In this document: positions 49,907 to 57,877 of the stretch, piece after piece
Layout: each line of letters begins with the position of its first letter
Position numbering within the stretch: the stretch's first letter is position 1
Assembly: GCF_016925635.1 (NCBI RefSeq)
Contig: NZ_CP070490.1
Span: 1,178,001 to 1,242,000, forward strand
Length of the DNA stretch: 64,000 nt
Source: Lysinibacillus fusiformis
GTDB taxonomy: Bacteria; Bacillota; Bacilli; Bacillales_A; Planococcaceae
Direction: 5' to 3'
Notes under the pieces: generated by a model
Told to the model about the DNA's origin: nothing
Database searches by the model: none
Seen by the model: only the letters and a program-made list of their open reading frames with translations
Position numbers and translations under genes: made by a program

Positions 49907-50354
49907 TTTTCTCCACCTGCTCCCTAGTGACATACTTTGTCATGAAGACAGTTACGCCACCATCGTTATTAATCATCACCTCATCCATCAAAGTTTCCAT
50001 TAAATAAAGTCCCAAACCACCTTCTCTTAGCCCTGCAATACTTTCTTCAGGATGATACGGCCCAATCTTAGACTTAATCTCTTCAAAATTAAAACTATTG
50101 CCGTAATCTGCAATCATCATTTCCATTTTATTGTCATACAGCGCACACCCGATGACAATTTCACCTTCTTCTTCGTCTTTATAAGCATGGTGAACAACAT
50201 TTGTTACAGCCTCACTTGCTGCAATTTTTAAATCTTCAATATCATCATAATTAAAGCCAATCCTACTCGCTAAGCCCGAGACAGTTAATCGAATGACACT
50301 GACAAATTGCGGTTTAGCAGGAACTCTAATTTCAATATAGTCAAATTCCTTCAT
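49884..50354 (-). CDS. rsbW: Anti-sigma-B factor and serine kinase RsbW
   Basis: A 156-residue GHKL-type kinase. The N-box DDIEDLKIAASEAVTNVVHHAY and the ATP-lid segment GGLGLYLMETLMDEV are clear. It binds sigma-B or, when dephosphorylated RsbV is available, RsbV, which it also phosphorylates. Its ATG shares a base with the rsbV stop (TAATG) and its end overlaps sigB. Confidence 0.96.
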   Translation of the reverse strand: MKEFDYIEIRVPAKPQFVSVIRLTVSGLASRIGFNYDDIEDLKIAASEAVTNVVHHAYKDEEEGEIVIGCALYDNKMEMMIADYGNSFNFEEIKSKIGPYHPEESIAGLREGGLGLYLMETLMDEVMINNDGGVTVFMTKYVTREQVEKNVERITT

Positions 50355-50686
50355 TATCTTAATTCCACCTTTTTATCAGTTTCGATATCCATCAAATCAC
50401 TAAGACCAGTAATTTCAAATAATCTTTGTAACCTATTCGATAAACCAACAAGCTTTACTTTACCATTTTCACGTAATGCTCTTTTATAGAAGGCGACAAA
50501 AATCCCAAGACCTGTACTATCCATGTAATTTACCTTTGATAAATCCAGTTCAATTTCTAATCCTTCTGTAATCTTTACCGCTTCTAATTCCTCTCGTAAT
50601 CCTGAAGCAGTGAAAGTATCGATTTCACCCTCAACAAAGCCAAATAATTTATGATCAATTTCTTTAAAATGTATCGTTACGTCCAT
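50354..50686 (-). CDS. rsbV: Anti-anti-sigma factor RsbV
   Basis: A 110-residue STAS-domain protein. The regulatory phosphoserine lies in YMDSTGLGIFV (S57). ATG at 50686 is preceded by GGAGGTG. When dephosphorylated by RsbU it releases sigma-B from RsbW. A sigma-B type promoter lies just upstream, at the end of rsbU. Confidence 0.96.
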   Translation of the reverse strand: MDVTIHFKEIDHKLFGFVEGEIDTFTASGLREELEAVKITEGLEIELDLSKVNYMDSTGLGIFVAFYKRALRENGKVKLVGLSNRLQRLFEITGLSDLMDIETDKKVELR

Positions 50687-50723
50687 ATAGCACACCTCCA
50701 CCATATTTGTTAGACTATTTTCT

Positions 50724-50749
50724 CTACCCTGTTCAATTAAAAGTTAAAC
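50724..50749 (-). promoter_or_regulatory. Sigma-B promoter of rsbV-rsbW-sigB
   Basis: Minus-strand GTTTAA (50744-50749), 14 bases, GGGTAG (50724-50729) matches the sigma-B consensus GTTTAA-N12-14-GGGTAT in all but the last base. Position between rsbU and rsbV is the same as in B. subtilis, where it makes the operon self-amplifying. Confidence 0.9.
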
Positions 50750-51754
50750 CTATTTTTTTAAAATAACTACAGTAAAATCATCAGATAGTTTAAAATTTTG
50801 CACTCTCTCTATTTCCTTATAAAGAAGCTGGCACAATTGTTGGGCGGTTAAATGTCTATTTTCTTTTATTAAAGTTGTGATTACCTCTCGCGAATTTAAG
50901 TCATCCTGCACTCTAAATTCTGTCACACCATCGGTCATCATAATAATTAAATCATTTTCTTCTAAAACAATTTCATGAAAGGTATATTTTGTTTCAGGCA
51001 ATACACCCAGTAGTAAACCTTTAGCCTCTAAGGTAAAGAACTGATCAGCCTTTGCACTATAATGTAAAGCTGGTTCATGGCCAGCCGAGGCATATGAAAA
51101 GATGTTTTGCTCTACATCTAAGCATCCATAAAACATCGAAACAAACATACTGTCATCTACACCTTTTTCTATTACCCTATTGATGACTTCTAAAACATAT
51201 GAAGGATCTTTATATGCATATACCAATGTTTCAAGTCCATATTTCACCATCGACATACATAGAGCAGCAGGAACTCCTTTTCCGACAACATCAGTCACAG
51301 CCACACTTAAATATTCTTCTCCATCATGAAAAAAATGTACATAATCGCCGTTCATTTTTCGAATAGGAACTGAAATCATACCTATATCAATATGTTGCAT
51401 ATCCGGCACATAAGTTTTCAACAAAGTTTTTTGAATGTTTGTCGCTATTTTCATTTCCATCTCATATTCAGCTTGCTTTTGAAGTAAACTTTGATGCTCT
51501 CTATGTGCCATCCCATAATGCACCATTACTTCAATCAGAAAATCATAGGCAGGCTGTGATTCATTCATCTGATGAGGGAATATTTGTTCAACAGCATTTT
51601 TATGAATGCTAACAACATCCTCAGGAGAGATATTTTTTTGAATTAACTGACGTGTGAAATTTTGAGCGATATATAAATTTCTTTCAGTTTGGTTGACCAT
51701 GTAATCTGCTAATATTTTTTTATACTGAGCTTCTAATTGTTTCAGTTTCTTCAC
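50750..51754 (-). CDS. rsbU: RsbU, PP2C-type phosphatase activating RsbV
   Basis: A 334-residue protein. The N-terminal about 85 residues are the RsbT-binding domain (LADYMVNQTERNLYIAQNF), and the rest is a PP2C/SpoIIE phosphatase with MNGDYVHFF, AVTDVVGKGVPAALCM and IIMMTDGVTE carrying the metal-binding aspartates. The start is GTG at 51754, three bases after the rsbT stop. It dephosphorylates RsbV when RsbT binds. Confidence 0.95.
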   Translation of the reverse strand: MKKLKQLEAQYKKILADYMVNQTERNLYIAQNFTRQLIQKNISPEDVVSIHKNAVEQIFPHQMNESQPAYDFLIEVMVHYGMAHREHQSLLQKQAEYEMEMKIATNIQKTLLKTYVPDMQHIDIGMISVPIRKMNGDYVHFFHDGEEYLSVAVTDVVGKGVPAALCMSMVKYGLETLVYAYKDPSYVLEVINRVIEKGVDDSMFVSMFYGCLDVEQNIFSYASAGHEPALHYSAKADQFFTLEAKGLLLGVLPETKYTFHEIVLEENDLIIMMTDGVTEFRVQDDLNSREVITTLIKENRHLTAQQLCQLLYKEIERVQNFKLSDDFTVVILKK

Positions 51755-51757
51755 GTC

Positions 51758-52159
51758 CTAACGCAACCATTTTTCCGCTCTTATTGTTGTTCCCACTCCA
51801 CTTACAGATTGAATATCTAAGCTGTCCATCAATCGTTTAACACCTGGCAAACCAGCCCCTAACCCCCCAGAGGTGGAATAACCATCCTCCATTACTTTAC
51901 GAACATCTTTAATACCAGGCCCTTGATCTGTTGCAACAACAACTATTTTCTTTTCGGAATCTGTCTCAATCCTTTCAATTTCAATGACTCCTATACTTGC
52001 ATATAAATATATATTTCGTGCTAATTCACTAATTGCCGTGGTGATGCGGGCTTGATCAACAGTGCCAAATCCAAGTGCTTTTGCTTCATTGCGCCCCAGT
52101 TGTCTAGCTGCAACAATATCCCATTCTGTAATAATTTCAACCGAAGACTTATGTGTCAC
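51758..52159 (-). CDS. rsbT: Serine kinase RsbT
   Basis: A 133-residue GHKL kinase and switch protein, with LGFGTVDQARITTAISELARNIYLYA and the ATP motif DQGPGIKDV. It starts with GTG after GGAGGG. In B. subtilis RsbT is held in the RsbR/RsbS stressosome; here neither gene lies upstream, so the partner must be encoded elsewhere or differ. Confidence 0.95.
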   Translation of the reverse strand: MTHKSSVEIITEWDIVAARQLGRNEAKALGFGTVDQARITTAISELARNIYLYASIGVIEIERIETDSEKKIVVVATDQGPGIKDVRKVMEDGYSTSGGLGAGLPGVKRLMDSLDIQSVSGVGTTIRAEKWLR

Positions 52160-52476
52160 TGCTGTCCCTCCATTTCCTTTGGAGTTATACTCTTACACTT
52201 TTGTTCGACCTGCTTGTCATAATTTAAAATAAATTATTCGCCTCTATTAATGGAATATTCTATGTAAATATTCATATACCTTTTAAGAATTTTTTCAAAA
52301 ATCTATTTTTATTAAAAATCTTGAGTATATCTTAAAGCTTTTTGTAACTTTTATCAATTACACCTTGGCATAATTACCTCTGACAGTTCAGCCTTCATTG
52401 CGAAAATAATTTATTGCACAAGATATATAGTAAATTCAAATTATGGTAAAGACGTTTCAAGGATATAAGACAAAAA
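52160..52476. other. Intergenic stretch between ndoA and rsbT
   Basis: Very AT-rich, no credible gene. A possible minus-strand promoter for rsbT lies near 52260-52310 (TTGAAA with TATGAA). No rsbR or rsbS remnant is seen. Confidence 0.4.
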
Positions 52477-52506
52477 AAGCATCGAGATTATAATATCTCG
52501 ATGCTT
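52477..52506 (-). terminator. ndoA terminator
   Basis: AAGCATCGAGAT (52477-52488) and ATCTCGATGCTT (52495-52506) form a perfect 12-bp stem; the minus strand continues with a T run. Confidence 0.92.
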
Positions 52507-52523
52507 CTATACATATATGTATA

Positions 52524-52874
52524 TCAAAATTTTACCAGACCTAAACTAATCATCAGCGCTCCATCAACTTTTTCCATCACAGCATGATCAAGTTGCGTAA
52601 TACGATCTGTCAATCTTGACTTATCTATTGTCCGCACTTGTTCTAGCAAAATAACCGAATCACGTTCAAAACCATACTTTTCAGCATTGATTTCAACGTG
52701 TGTCGGTAGCTTTGCCTTTTGAATCTGTGCAGTGATAGCTGCGATGATGACAGTCGGACTAAATCGATTGCCAATATCATTTTGAATAATCAGCACCGGC
52801 CTAGTGCCTCCTTGTTCAGAACCTATTACCGGTGATAAGTCTGCAAAAAAAACGTCACCACGTTTTACATTCAA
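52524..52874 (-). CDS. ndoA: MazF-type endoribonuclease toxin EndoA
   Basis: A 116-residue MazF/PemK ribonuclease, very like B. subtilis Endo[38 protein letters not shown] and [19 protein letters not shown]. The TTG at 52872-52874 is the start, with GGGGG eight bases upstream. It cuts mRNA at specific short sites and is blocked by the antitoxin encoded just upstream (gap of four bases). Confidence 0.96.
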   Translation of the reverse strand: MNVKRGDVFFADLSPVIGSEQGGTRPVLIIQNDIGNRFSPTVIIAAITAQIQKAKLPTHVEINAEKYGFERDSVILLEQVRTIDKSRLTDRITQLDHAVMEKVDGALMISLGLVKF

Positions 52875-52878
52875 AGTG

Positions 52879-53142
52879 TCATCCCCCGCTAACGAGACGC
52901 TCCACCATATGTTGTGCTTCATACTCTGCATGCAAGCATTCGCTCGCAATCATTAAATTAATATGAGACATTTCAACATATCCTTTAATCATAGCTTCCC
53001 GTATTTGATTTGGTTGCTCCTGCATTAAATTTTTGCGCGCCAAAATACGCACAAAAGATTCACCTTCAATTACTTCCTTTGTTTGTAGAAATAGTCTGTC
53101 TTGAACAGCAATTGTAGCTTCTCTTAACTTTTTCTCGTACAC
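52879..53142 (-). CDS. ndoAI: Antitoxin EndoAI (MazE-like)
   Basis: An 87-residue antitoxin. The C-terminal toxin-binding tail [20 protein letters not shown] and VERLVSGG matches EndoAI. The N-terminal half ([18 protein letters not shown]) would be the ribbon-helix-helix DNA-binding part but differs from B. subtilis. GTG at 53142 is the start, eight bases after GGAGG; a longer upstream frame has no ribosome site. Overlap with the toxin gene is nearly complete (gap of four). Confidence 0.9.
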   Translation of the reverse strand: MYEKKLREATIAVQDRLFLQTKEVIEGESFVRILARKNLMQEQPNQIREAMIKGYVEMSHINLMIASECLHAEYEAQHMVERLVSGG

Positions 53143-53260
53143 AGCAAGCACCTCCAACGGAACCATACACTTTTCATTACTTCTCATTCTATCATTGAAA
53201 GATATTGTTGAAAAGACATGAAATGACAAAATATCTGACAATTTGAAGTACAAATTGTAA

Positions 53261-53570
53261 AAATATGTTGGTTGTCGAAGGTATATGCTGAATATTTATT
53301 ATTGCAATGCGTTTCTAAATATGAGCCTTTACAACGTTTTGGAAAAGAAATAAGTTCTCCAGTGCTAATTTATTTACCAAATTCAACTTGGAACATTGCT
53401 CATGACATTACATTGAAATATGTTGGTTGTCGAAGGTATATGCTGAATATTTATTATTGCAATGCGTTTCTAAATATGAGCCTTTACAACGTTTTGGAAA
53501 AGAAATAAGTTCTCCAGTGCTAATTTATTTACCAAATTCAACTTGGAACATTGCTCATGACATTACATTG
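53261..53570. repeat. Exact 155-bp tandem duplication between alr and ndoAI
   Basis: Bases 53261-53415 and 53416-53570 are identical in every position I compared, with four more matching bases into 53574. Each unit is open through one reading frame (KVYAEYLLLQ... for about 51 codons), but 155 is not a multiple of three, so the frame shifts at the join and stops soon after. No known gene is recognised. It splits alr from the toxin-antitoxin pair; the rest of the 456-base gap (53143-53260) must hold the ndoAI promoter. Confidence 0.95.
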
Positions 53571-53598
53571 AAATTTGACTAATTCTAATGAAAGACAA

Positions 53599-54720
53599 CT
53601 AAAGATATATTCTAGGAACTCTTGTTGTGATAATGCATGGTATTTCATAATTAATTGTTTCGAGCTTTGTTGCCCACTCATTGATGGAAATCCTATTCTT
53701 TTCTTGTTGACCAATGAGTGTTACCTTCACACCTATATCATATGCTTTTGGTAGGGCAACCATACATTGGTCCATACAAATTCGTCCAACAATCGGCATT
53801 CTTTGTCCATCAATTAAAACCTCTTGTCCACCTAATTTGCGAATTACACCATCCGCATAGCCAATCGGAATCGTTCCTATCCACATATCTGTGGGGGCAA
53901 CATACGTAGCTCCATAGCCAACTGAATCACCTGATTTTATTTGCTTCACATGAACAAGTTCACTTTCTAGCGAGAATACTGGTAATAATGGAAAAGGTAA
54001 AATGCTTTCCACATATGGAGAAGGTGCTAATCCATACATAGAAATCCCAAATCTAACAGCATCATATTGTAAATGTGGATCCTTTACTAATGAGGCTGCT
54101 GTATTGGATGCATGAACAAGTCTTGGCTTATGAGGTATTACGGATAAACATTTCTCAAAAAATTGAACTTGCTGATCAAAATGCATCGTATCCTCTTCAT
54201 CAGCTGTAGCAAAGTGTGTAAATATTCCATCCAACTCAACATTTTTTGCAGACTGTAATGTTTGGTACAGTTCTAATAATTCTTGCTCTGAGCGAATACC
54301 TATTCTACCCATTCCGCTATCTATTTTTATATGAAGTCGTAATGGAAGTGCTTCATCCACTAAAAGAGAAGCAGCTTGCTGAATCCAATCACTGGCAAAC
54401 GCCGTAAGTATAATACGTTGCTGCGCTGCATAAGGAGCAAACGAAACTGGAGATGCACCTAATATTAATATGTCTGGTTCTTCAAAATGTGCTCGAATAT
54501 GTAATGCTTCATCGGGCGTTGCCACTGCAAGTACTGTGGCACCAGCTTCAAGAGCTGCCCGTGCAACGGCTACATCTCCATGACCATATGCATTTGCTTT
54601 TACTACAGCGATAATTTGAACATGTGGTCGTAAAAATTCTTTTAAATTTTTAACATTTTGTTGGATTGCTTGTAAGTCTATTATTGCTTTGGTTGGTCGA
54701 AAATACTGCTGTGTCTCCAT
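53599..54720 (-). CDS. alr: Alanine racemase
   Basis: A 373-residue PLP enzyme that makes D-alanine for the cell wall. The PLP lysine lies in AVVKANAYGHG (K41), the second-site tyrosine in DSVGYGATYV, and CMDQ and GYADG motifs follow. ATG at 54720 is preceded by GAGGG; the frame extends upstream but has no ribosome site. It follows ydcC and acpS, the same order as B. subtilis. Confidence 0.96.
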   Translation of the reverse strand: METQQYFRPTKAIIDLQAIQQNVKNLKEFLRPHVQIIAVVKANAYGHGDVAVARAALEAGATVLAVATPDEALHIRAHFEEPDILILGASPVSFAPYAAQQRIILTAFASDWIQQAASLLVDEALPLRLHIKIDSGMGRIGIRSEQELLELYQTLQSAKNVELDGIFTHFATADEEDTMHFDQQVQFFEKCLSVIPHKPRLVHASNTAASLVKDPHLQYDAVRFGISMYGLAPSPYVESILPFPLLPVFSLESELVHVKQIKSGDSVGYGATYVAPTDMWIGTIPIGYADGVIRKLGGQEVLIDGQRMPIVGRICMDQCMVALPKAYDIGVKVTLIGQQEKNRISINEWATKLETINYEIPCIITTRVPRIYL

Positions 54721-54860
54721 AAGAATACCCTCTTTATTTTTAATTAAAACATTATGTAGGACATACATGTATGTTTTAGTATGTCGATTTAGCTTGTACA
54801 CACAAAGTTTTAGCCTTTGCCTGAGCCTATACTTTATAGGTTCATTTATATTATCAATAA

Positions 54861-54892
54861 GCTACAGCCTCCGTATTCCAGAAAGCTGTAGC
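54861..54892 (-). terminator. Possible ydcC terminator
   Basis: GCTACAGC (54861-54868) pairs with GCTGTAGC (54885-54892) with a 16-base loop; the minus-strand continuation TTATTGATA is a weak U-run. Confidence 0.4.
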
Positions 54893-54900
54893 CAGAAAAG

Positions 54901-55959
54901 TTACTTCATACTACTTATCGTCATAGATGTAGCAACTTCAATCATTTCTTCACGCGTTAATTTACTTGAAGCTACAAAGAATTCAACACCATCTTTTTCC
55001 CAACTAATTGATGTATCTGTAATAGCACCAATCGTAAAGCCTAAATCAACTGGATCTCCAGGTGACGATACAGGTAACATTGAGTTTTCCTTCATTACTG
55101 GTTGCTGCATAACGGTAAATGCCTTTTCACCATCGAATGTTAAGATAACACGTTCCATTCCACTTTCCTGCACAACTTTTTCATTAGCTAATTGTGCCCA
55201 ATTTACGACAGGATAATGTGTTTGGAATTCTTGATATTCAACTTCTGCACCAACTGCTTCCTTGTCCTCATTTTCTTCTTGCCCCTCTTTGTCAGAAGGT
55301 GTAGCTTGTTCACCTTTCGTGTTATCTTTATCAGTGAATTGCTCAACTGCATACTCTTTTGCAGCATGTTGCACACCTAGTTTAATTTTCTTAAATGTGA
55401 TTTTAATTTGCTCTTCTTTCACATCATTCATAATAACTACTGAGGTTGGCAATAAAGTTTTCTTATCTACTGTTATAACTTGATGTGGCATACTGTTCTT
55501 ATAGCTATTTCTAGTAGCCGCTTCAAATATATATGCTTTTTCTTCTTCTTTCATGACAAGATTTTTATCTTCTGCTAAATCTTCTGCTAGTGCTCCAATT
55601 AAGTAGGCTTGGCTATTTTTCTTTGGCCAATCACTTTGGAATTTATACATTTTGTTTAATGTCGGTGTTACGACAAAAACGCCATCAGCATTACGTACAA
55701 TCATTTGAGAAACATCTTTCCCACTTTCGACTACTTCTACTCGATAGAAATCAGGTTTTGTGTGCCATACTGTTACATCATAATTTCTTGGTTCCCCACC
55801 AGATTTAATTTCCATCGTTGCATTTAATTCATAGCCATTCGTCTCTGCCCATTTACCATTCACTTTCTTCAACACTTTTTCCTGTGAGGCTGCACCACAT
55901 GCCGACAGAAGTAATATCGTACAAAGTAAGACGAGCCATTTAACTATACGGTTGCCCAC
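54901..55959 (-). CDS. ydcC: Outer-surface lipoprotein YdcC-like (LolA-like fold)
   Basis: A 352-residue lipoprotein with lipobox LLSAC (Cys21). The mature part begins like LolA/DUF4367 sporulation proteins (KVNGKWAETNGYELNATMEIKSGGEP, VWHTKPDFYRVE) and has a Glu/Lys-rich linker near 215-240. The start GTG at 55959 follows AAGGGTG. Position between acpS and alr matches B. subtilis ydcC, a gene linked to sporulation. No catalytic motif is seen. Confidence 0.88.
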   Translation of the reverse strand: MGNRIVKWLVLLCTILLLSACGAASQEKVLKKVNGKWAETNGYELNATMEIKSGGEPRNYDVTVWHTKPDFYRVEVVESGKDVSQMIVRNADGVFVVTPTLNKMYKFQSDWPKKNSQAYLIGALAEDLAEDKNLVMKEEEKAYIFEAATRNSYKNSMPHQVITVDKKTLLPTSVVIMNDVKEEQIKITFKKIKLGVQHAAKEYAVEQFTDKDNTKGEQATPSDKEGQEENEDKEAVGAEVEYQEFQTHYPVVNWAQLANEKVVQESGMERVILTFDGEKAFTVMQQPVMKENSMLPVSSPGDPVDLGFTIGAITDTSISWEKDGVEFFVASSKLTREEMIEVATSMTISSMK

Positions 55960-56083
55960 GCTTTCACCCTTTCTTCTTTCAAATCCACTACGACAATATA
56001 TGAACCGTATTTGTCAGTTATGTCATTTGAAGAAAGAGCAATATATTTAAATTTACATGCAACCCTTTTAGACAAGTTAAGTA

Positions 56084-56437
56084 CTATTCTAATAAGATCA
56101 CTTGTGCGGCTGCATAGTGCTTAGAGTGCGTAATACTAACAAATCCATTGACAAGTTCATCCTTAAAATATAAAACAGGATTACCAGCCTCTCCTCTTAA
56201 TACTTCCATATCATGCAGCTTACATTGTTCCCCAAGCCCAGTTCCCAGAGCTTTTGAAAATGCTTCTTTAGCAGCAAATCGCCCAGCTAAAAATTCTATT
56301 TTACGAGTTTCTGAATAACCGTCAAATATTTTTCTTTCTCTTGCCGTTAAAATGCGGTCTTTAAATTTATCTGTTCGTTTCATAGCCTTTTCAATACGAT
56401 CCATTTCTACAATATCGAGACCAATTCCCTTAATCAT
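56084..56437 (-). CDS. acpS: Holo-[acyl-carrier-protein] synthase AcpS
   Basis: A 117-residue trimeric phosphopantetheinyl transferase for fatty-acid ACP. MIKGIGLDIVEMDRIE (D8) and FLAGRFAAKEAFSKALGTG carry the metal and CoA residues. ATG at 56437 has AAGGAG upstream; an upstream ATG in frame at 56503 lacks one and lies opposite the rhomboid start. Confidence 0.96.
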   Translation of the reverse strand: MIKGIGLDIVEMDRIEKAMKRTDKFKDRILTARERKIFDGYSETRKIEFLAGRFAAKEAFSKALGTGLGEQCKLHDMEVLRGEAGNPVLYFKDELVNGFVSITHSKHYAAAQVILLE

Positions 56438-56501
56438 GTGACCTTCTCCTTTACCTATTTCCAACAAGGCATGTATAATAATTGTAAATTGAGGTGGAGC
56501 C

Positions 56502-57125
56502 ATGTTTAGTAGAACGGAAAATTTTAACCAATATACAAAGTATTACCCTATTGTTTCAACGTTAATAGCCATAAATCTAATTCTTTATGTATTGTCTCTC
56601 ATACCCGGCATAGGAACACTTTTGTGGAATTACGGAATTCAAGCAAATTTCCTTATTCAAAGTGGTGAATGGTGGCGTGTATTTTCTGCCATGTTTTTAC
56701 ATGCAGGTTTTTTGCATATGTTTTTTAATATGTTTTCCTTATATCTCTTTGGACCAGAGTTAGAAAAAATCGCAGGTAAAGCACGCTTTATTACAATTTA
56801 TTTAGTATCAGGTATTGTAGGCAACATGGCAACCTATATATTCTATGATAGTAGTTATGCGAGTCTTGGTGCAAGTGGGGCTATTTTTGGCATTTTTGGT
56901 GCATTTGGGGCATTAGTTTACTATACTCGTCGTACAATGCCAATGCTTCGTAAGCTCATTTTACCAATCATCGTCATCAGTGTCATCATGACTTTTCTTC
57001 AGCCAAATGTGAATGTCTTTGCCCATTTAGGCGGTTTAGTAACCGGGTTCATCCTTGGACTTGTCTATTTACATCCAAAAAGAATTGTAAGTTGGCGTAA
57101 ACAAAAGATGGCGGGTAAACTATAA
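56502..57125 (+). CDS. Rhomboid-family intramembrane serine protease (YdcA-like)
   Basis: A 207-residue membrane protein with six hydrophobic segments. The catalytic serine lies in GASGAIFG (S125) and the histidine in FAHLGG (H175); HAGFLHMFFNM is the conserved loop. B. subtilis has ydcA, a rhomboid homologue, next to acpS. GAGGTGG precedes the ATG. Substrates are unknown. Confidence 0.94.
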   Translation: MFSRTENFNQYTKYYPIVSTLIAINLILYVLSLIPGIGTLLWNYGIQANFLIQSGEWWRVFSAMFLHAGFLHMFFNMFSLYLFGPELEKIAGKARFITIYLVSGIVGNMATYIFYDSSYASLGASGAIFGIFGAFGALVYYTRRTMPMLRKLILPIIVISVIMTFLQPNVNVFAHLGGLVTGFILGLVYLHPKRIVSWRKQKMAGKL

Positions 57126-57142
57126 AATTTTAAAAATTAAAA

Positions 57143-57173
57143 GAGGAGCTGCTCACCTATAGAGCAGCTCCTC
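57143..57173. terminator. Terminator between the rhomboid and acetyltransferase genes
   Basis: GAGGAGCTGCTC (57143-57154) pairs with GAGCAGCTCCTC (57162-57173), a perfect 12-bp stem between converging genes. Confidence 0.85.
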
Positions 57174-57193
57174 CTTCCTTAGAACGACATCCA

Positions 57194-57778
57194 TTATAAA
57201 ACTACTGTAGCTTCATTTGACATCTTAATTTTTTTCCATTCAGCTGCTGTTAAACCATAAACAACCTGATCTACATGATGATCATAAAGCCACTCAGCAT
57301 CCCTTAAACGCCCTTCTTCATGGAAACCCAATACTTTTGGAATTGTACGACTGCGAATATTTCCTACTGCGACACGCACTTCGATGCGATTTAACTTTAA
57401 ATAATTAAAAGCATAATCAATTAACGCTTTCATTGAATTGGTTACGAGCCCCTTACCCACAAATTCATTTCCTAGCCAGTAGCCAATACTTGTCCACTTA
57501 TGTTGCCAGTTGATTTGATGGTAACCAATTACACCAGCAAGCTTTCCATCATAGTAAATCCCTGCTTGTATGCCATTGTGATCAGCATATTGTTGCATAG
57601 CCTTTTTTACGAACTGCTCCGTATCTTCTACTGTTTTGACATCATCTACAAATGGCAACCATTCACGTAATGTATCCCTCGAACGGTCGGTTAAAGCAAA
57701 TAACTCATCTACATCACTTAAATCCAGAAGCTTTAAATAAGCGCTTTCATTAATGTCATATTTAAACAATGTCTCCAC
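57194..57778 (-). CDS. GNAT acetyltransferase, RimL/YdaF-like
   Basis: A 194-residue acetyltransferase of the RimJ/RimL group. GYHQINWQHKWTSIGYWLG, VGKGLVTNSMKALIDYAF and NIRSRTIPKVLGFHEEGRLR are the acetyl-CoA and substrate segments. Candidate targets are ribosomal protein N-termini or small amines; the target is not shown by sequence. Confidence 0.88.
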   Translation of the reverse strand: METLFKYDINESAYLKLLDLSDVDELFALTDRSRDTLREWLPFVDDVKTVEDTEQFVKKAMQQYADHNGIQAGIYYDGKLAGVIGYHQINWQHKWTSIGYWLGNEFVGKGLVTNSMKALIDYAFNYLKLNRIEVRVAVGNIRSRTIPKVLGFHEEGRLRDAEWLYDHHVDQVVYGLTAAEWKKIKMSNEATVVL

Positions 57779-57832
57779 CCCTTCTGTTCTATTTACTATA
57801 TTATAAACAGCATTCCTATTTTTTTATAGTTA

Positions 57833-57874
57833 AAAAAGCTAATACTTCCATAAAATTGAAAGGATTAGCTTTTT
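57833..57874 (-). terminator. ydbT terminator
   Basis: AAAAAGCTAAT pairs with ATTAGCTTTTT (57864-57874); minus-strand T run present. Lies directly after the ydbT stop. Confidence 0.75.
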
Positions 57875-57877
57875 AGT

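Noticed and set aside
53261-53570. The tandem repeat as a CRISPR array
   Set aside because: Only two adjacent identical 155-bp units, no spacers and no cas genes.
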